A stretch of 64,000 bases of DNA, taken from the NCBI RefSeq assembly GCF_900142995.1, contig NZ_FRCR01000006.1, forward strand, positions 80,001-144,000. The letters are read 5' to 3'. Source of the DNA: Caldanaerovirga acetigignens (GTDB lineage Bacteria > Bacillota > Thermosediminibacteria > Thermosediminibacterales > Thermosediminibacteraceae). A program made the position numbers and the translations under genes. This document shows positions 63,632-64,000 of this stretch, piece after piece; position 1 is the first letter of the stretch, and each line of letters opens with the position of its first letter. Below the pieces are notes generated by a model that searched no databases, was not told the DNA's origin, and saw only the letters and a program-made list of their open reading frames with translations.

Positions 63632-64000
63632 TTACTTGTAAAATATGTGATTCCCTATAATAGTTGTGATCGGTCGGGACCTTACCCATGCATTAGTTGT
63701 CTTAGCAGGATTGTAAAATCCTATAGCCCCTCCAGTGGGGTCCCATCCTCCTATAGCGTCCTGAACTGCCCTTCTTGCGGTCTCGTTGGGAGTCATGTAA
63801 ATCTGACCATCTTGTACTGTACAGTACTGATATAACCCATTTACCTTTTGAAAAATTACTTCCGGAATTGTATTGGGATATAAAAGGCTGTTTACTCTAT
63901 TCAAGACTGTTGCCGCAACTGCAACTTGTCCTATATAAGGCTCCCCTCTTGATTCGGCGTAAACTAGCCTCGCAAGTAAATCGATATCTCTTGCAGAAAA
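63632..64000 (-). CDS. SleB/CwlJ-type cell wall hydrolase, N-terminus cut by window edge
   Basis: 123 residues of the Hydrolase_2 domain are visible. They start ARDIDLLARLVYAESRGEP, with the catalytic Glu of the SleB family, and end in NHIFYK. The stretch GQVAVAATVLNRVN and the C-terminal TGGAIGFYNPAKTTNAWV are typical. SleB is a lytic transglycosylase that degrades spore cortex at germination. The missing N-terminus would show whether there is a peptidoglycan-binding domain and signal peptide. Confidence 0.9.
   Translation of the reverse strand, partial: FSARDIDLLARLVYAESRGEPYIGQVAVAATVLNRVNSLLYPNTIPEVIFQKVNGLYQYCTVQDGQIYMTPNETARRAVQDAIGGWDPTGGAIGFYNPAKTTNAWVRSRPITTIIGNHIFYK

Overview
The window is one continuous stretch of chromosome from a low-GC, endospore-forming, anaerobic Firmicute of class Clostridia. 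The evidence is a complete spoIIIAA-AH operon, an uninterrupted sigK, bofC, spoIID and a sleB-type cortex hydrolase, a SCIFF (six-cysteine) peptide gene, a ferredoxin-like aldo/keto reductase, strong AGGAGG-type ribosome binding sites and many TTG/GTG starts. The gene content resembles Thermoanaerobacterales/Thermosediminibacterales, but I cannot fix the genus by eye. Nearly everything reads from the minus strand; only a P-type ATPase and an htrA protease read from the plus strand. I see no tRNA, rRNA, CRISPR array, transposon or prophage.

Layout. 1-2.5 kb: xseA (cut by the edge), nusB and an Asp23/AmaP/DUF2273 envelope-stress set behind one promoter. 2.5-7.7 kb: the spoIIIA operon (forespore-mother cell channel) with a candidate SigE promoter. 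7.7-9.9 kb: efp, an Xaa-Pro peptidase and a conserved clostridial acidic protein. 10-17 kb: a type IV pilus operon (pilB, pilC, four pilin-like genes, comFB, pilM, pilN, pilO) with two predicted cyclic-dinucleotide-sensing modules. 17-21.6 kb: yqeG, sigK, a class B PBP, mltG, queT. 21.6-24.8 kb: a yybP-ykoY (Mn2+) riboswitch driving a P2A ATPase, convergent with a fur gene. 25-31 kb: DUF1292, ruvX, aldo/keto reductase, ireB, alaS, an RseC-like protein and csoR with its apparent operator. 31-34 kb: a probable 6S RNA, aspS, hisS. 34.4-42.3 kb: htrA, small HTH protein, metallo-hydrolase, dtd, rel, apt, recJ. 42-45 kb: an AAA+ (MoxR/ChlI-like) and VWA protein pair of unknown function. 45-50 kb: secF, secD, SCIFF peptide, TIGR04086 membrane protein, yajC, tgt. 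49.8-56 kb: an AT-rich Mrp-type cation/proton antiporter cluster with a PsiE-like membrane protein and a free-standing CorC/HlyC domain, lying between tgt and queA. 56-64 kb: queA, spoIID, ruvB, ruvA, ruvC, bofC, yebC, nadE, yigZ and the C-terminal part of a SleB-like hydrolase.

How the genes fit together. Much of the window is conserved clostridial backbone: ruv-queA-tgt-yajC-secDF, rel-apt-recJ, hisS-aspS, alaS-ireB-ruvX-DUF1292 and xseA-nusB-Asp23-spoIIIA. Accessory functions are set into it: the pilus operon, the Mrp antiporter, the Mn2+-controlled ATPase, the AAA+/VWA pair and the aldo/keto reductase. queT, queA and tgt together suggest queuosine synthesis with salvage of a precursor.

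The least expected observations are: (a) a SCIFF peptide gene with its own promoter and terminator and no radical-SAM maturase beside it; (b) a pilus operon carrying both a tandem MshEN c-di-GMP motif in PilB and a ComFB protein; (c) the Mrp island with its PsiE/CorC-domain additions; (d) a hairpin that buries the ribosome binding site of the TIGR04086 gene; (e) the uncharacterised AAA+/VWA pair. None of these proves a new system; each comes with a check.
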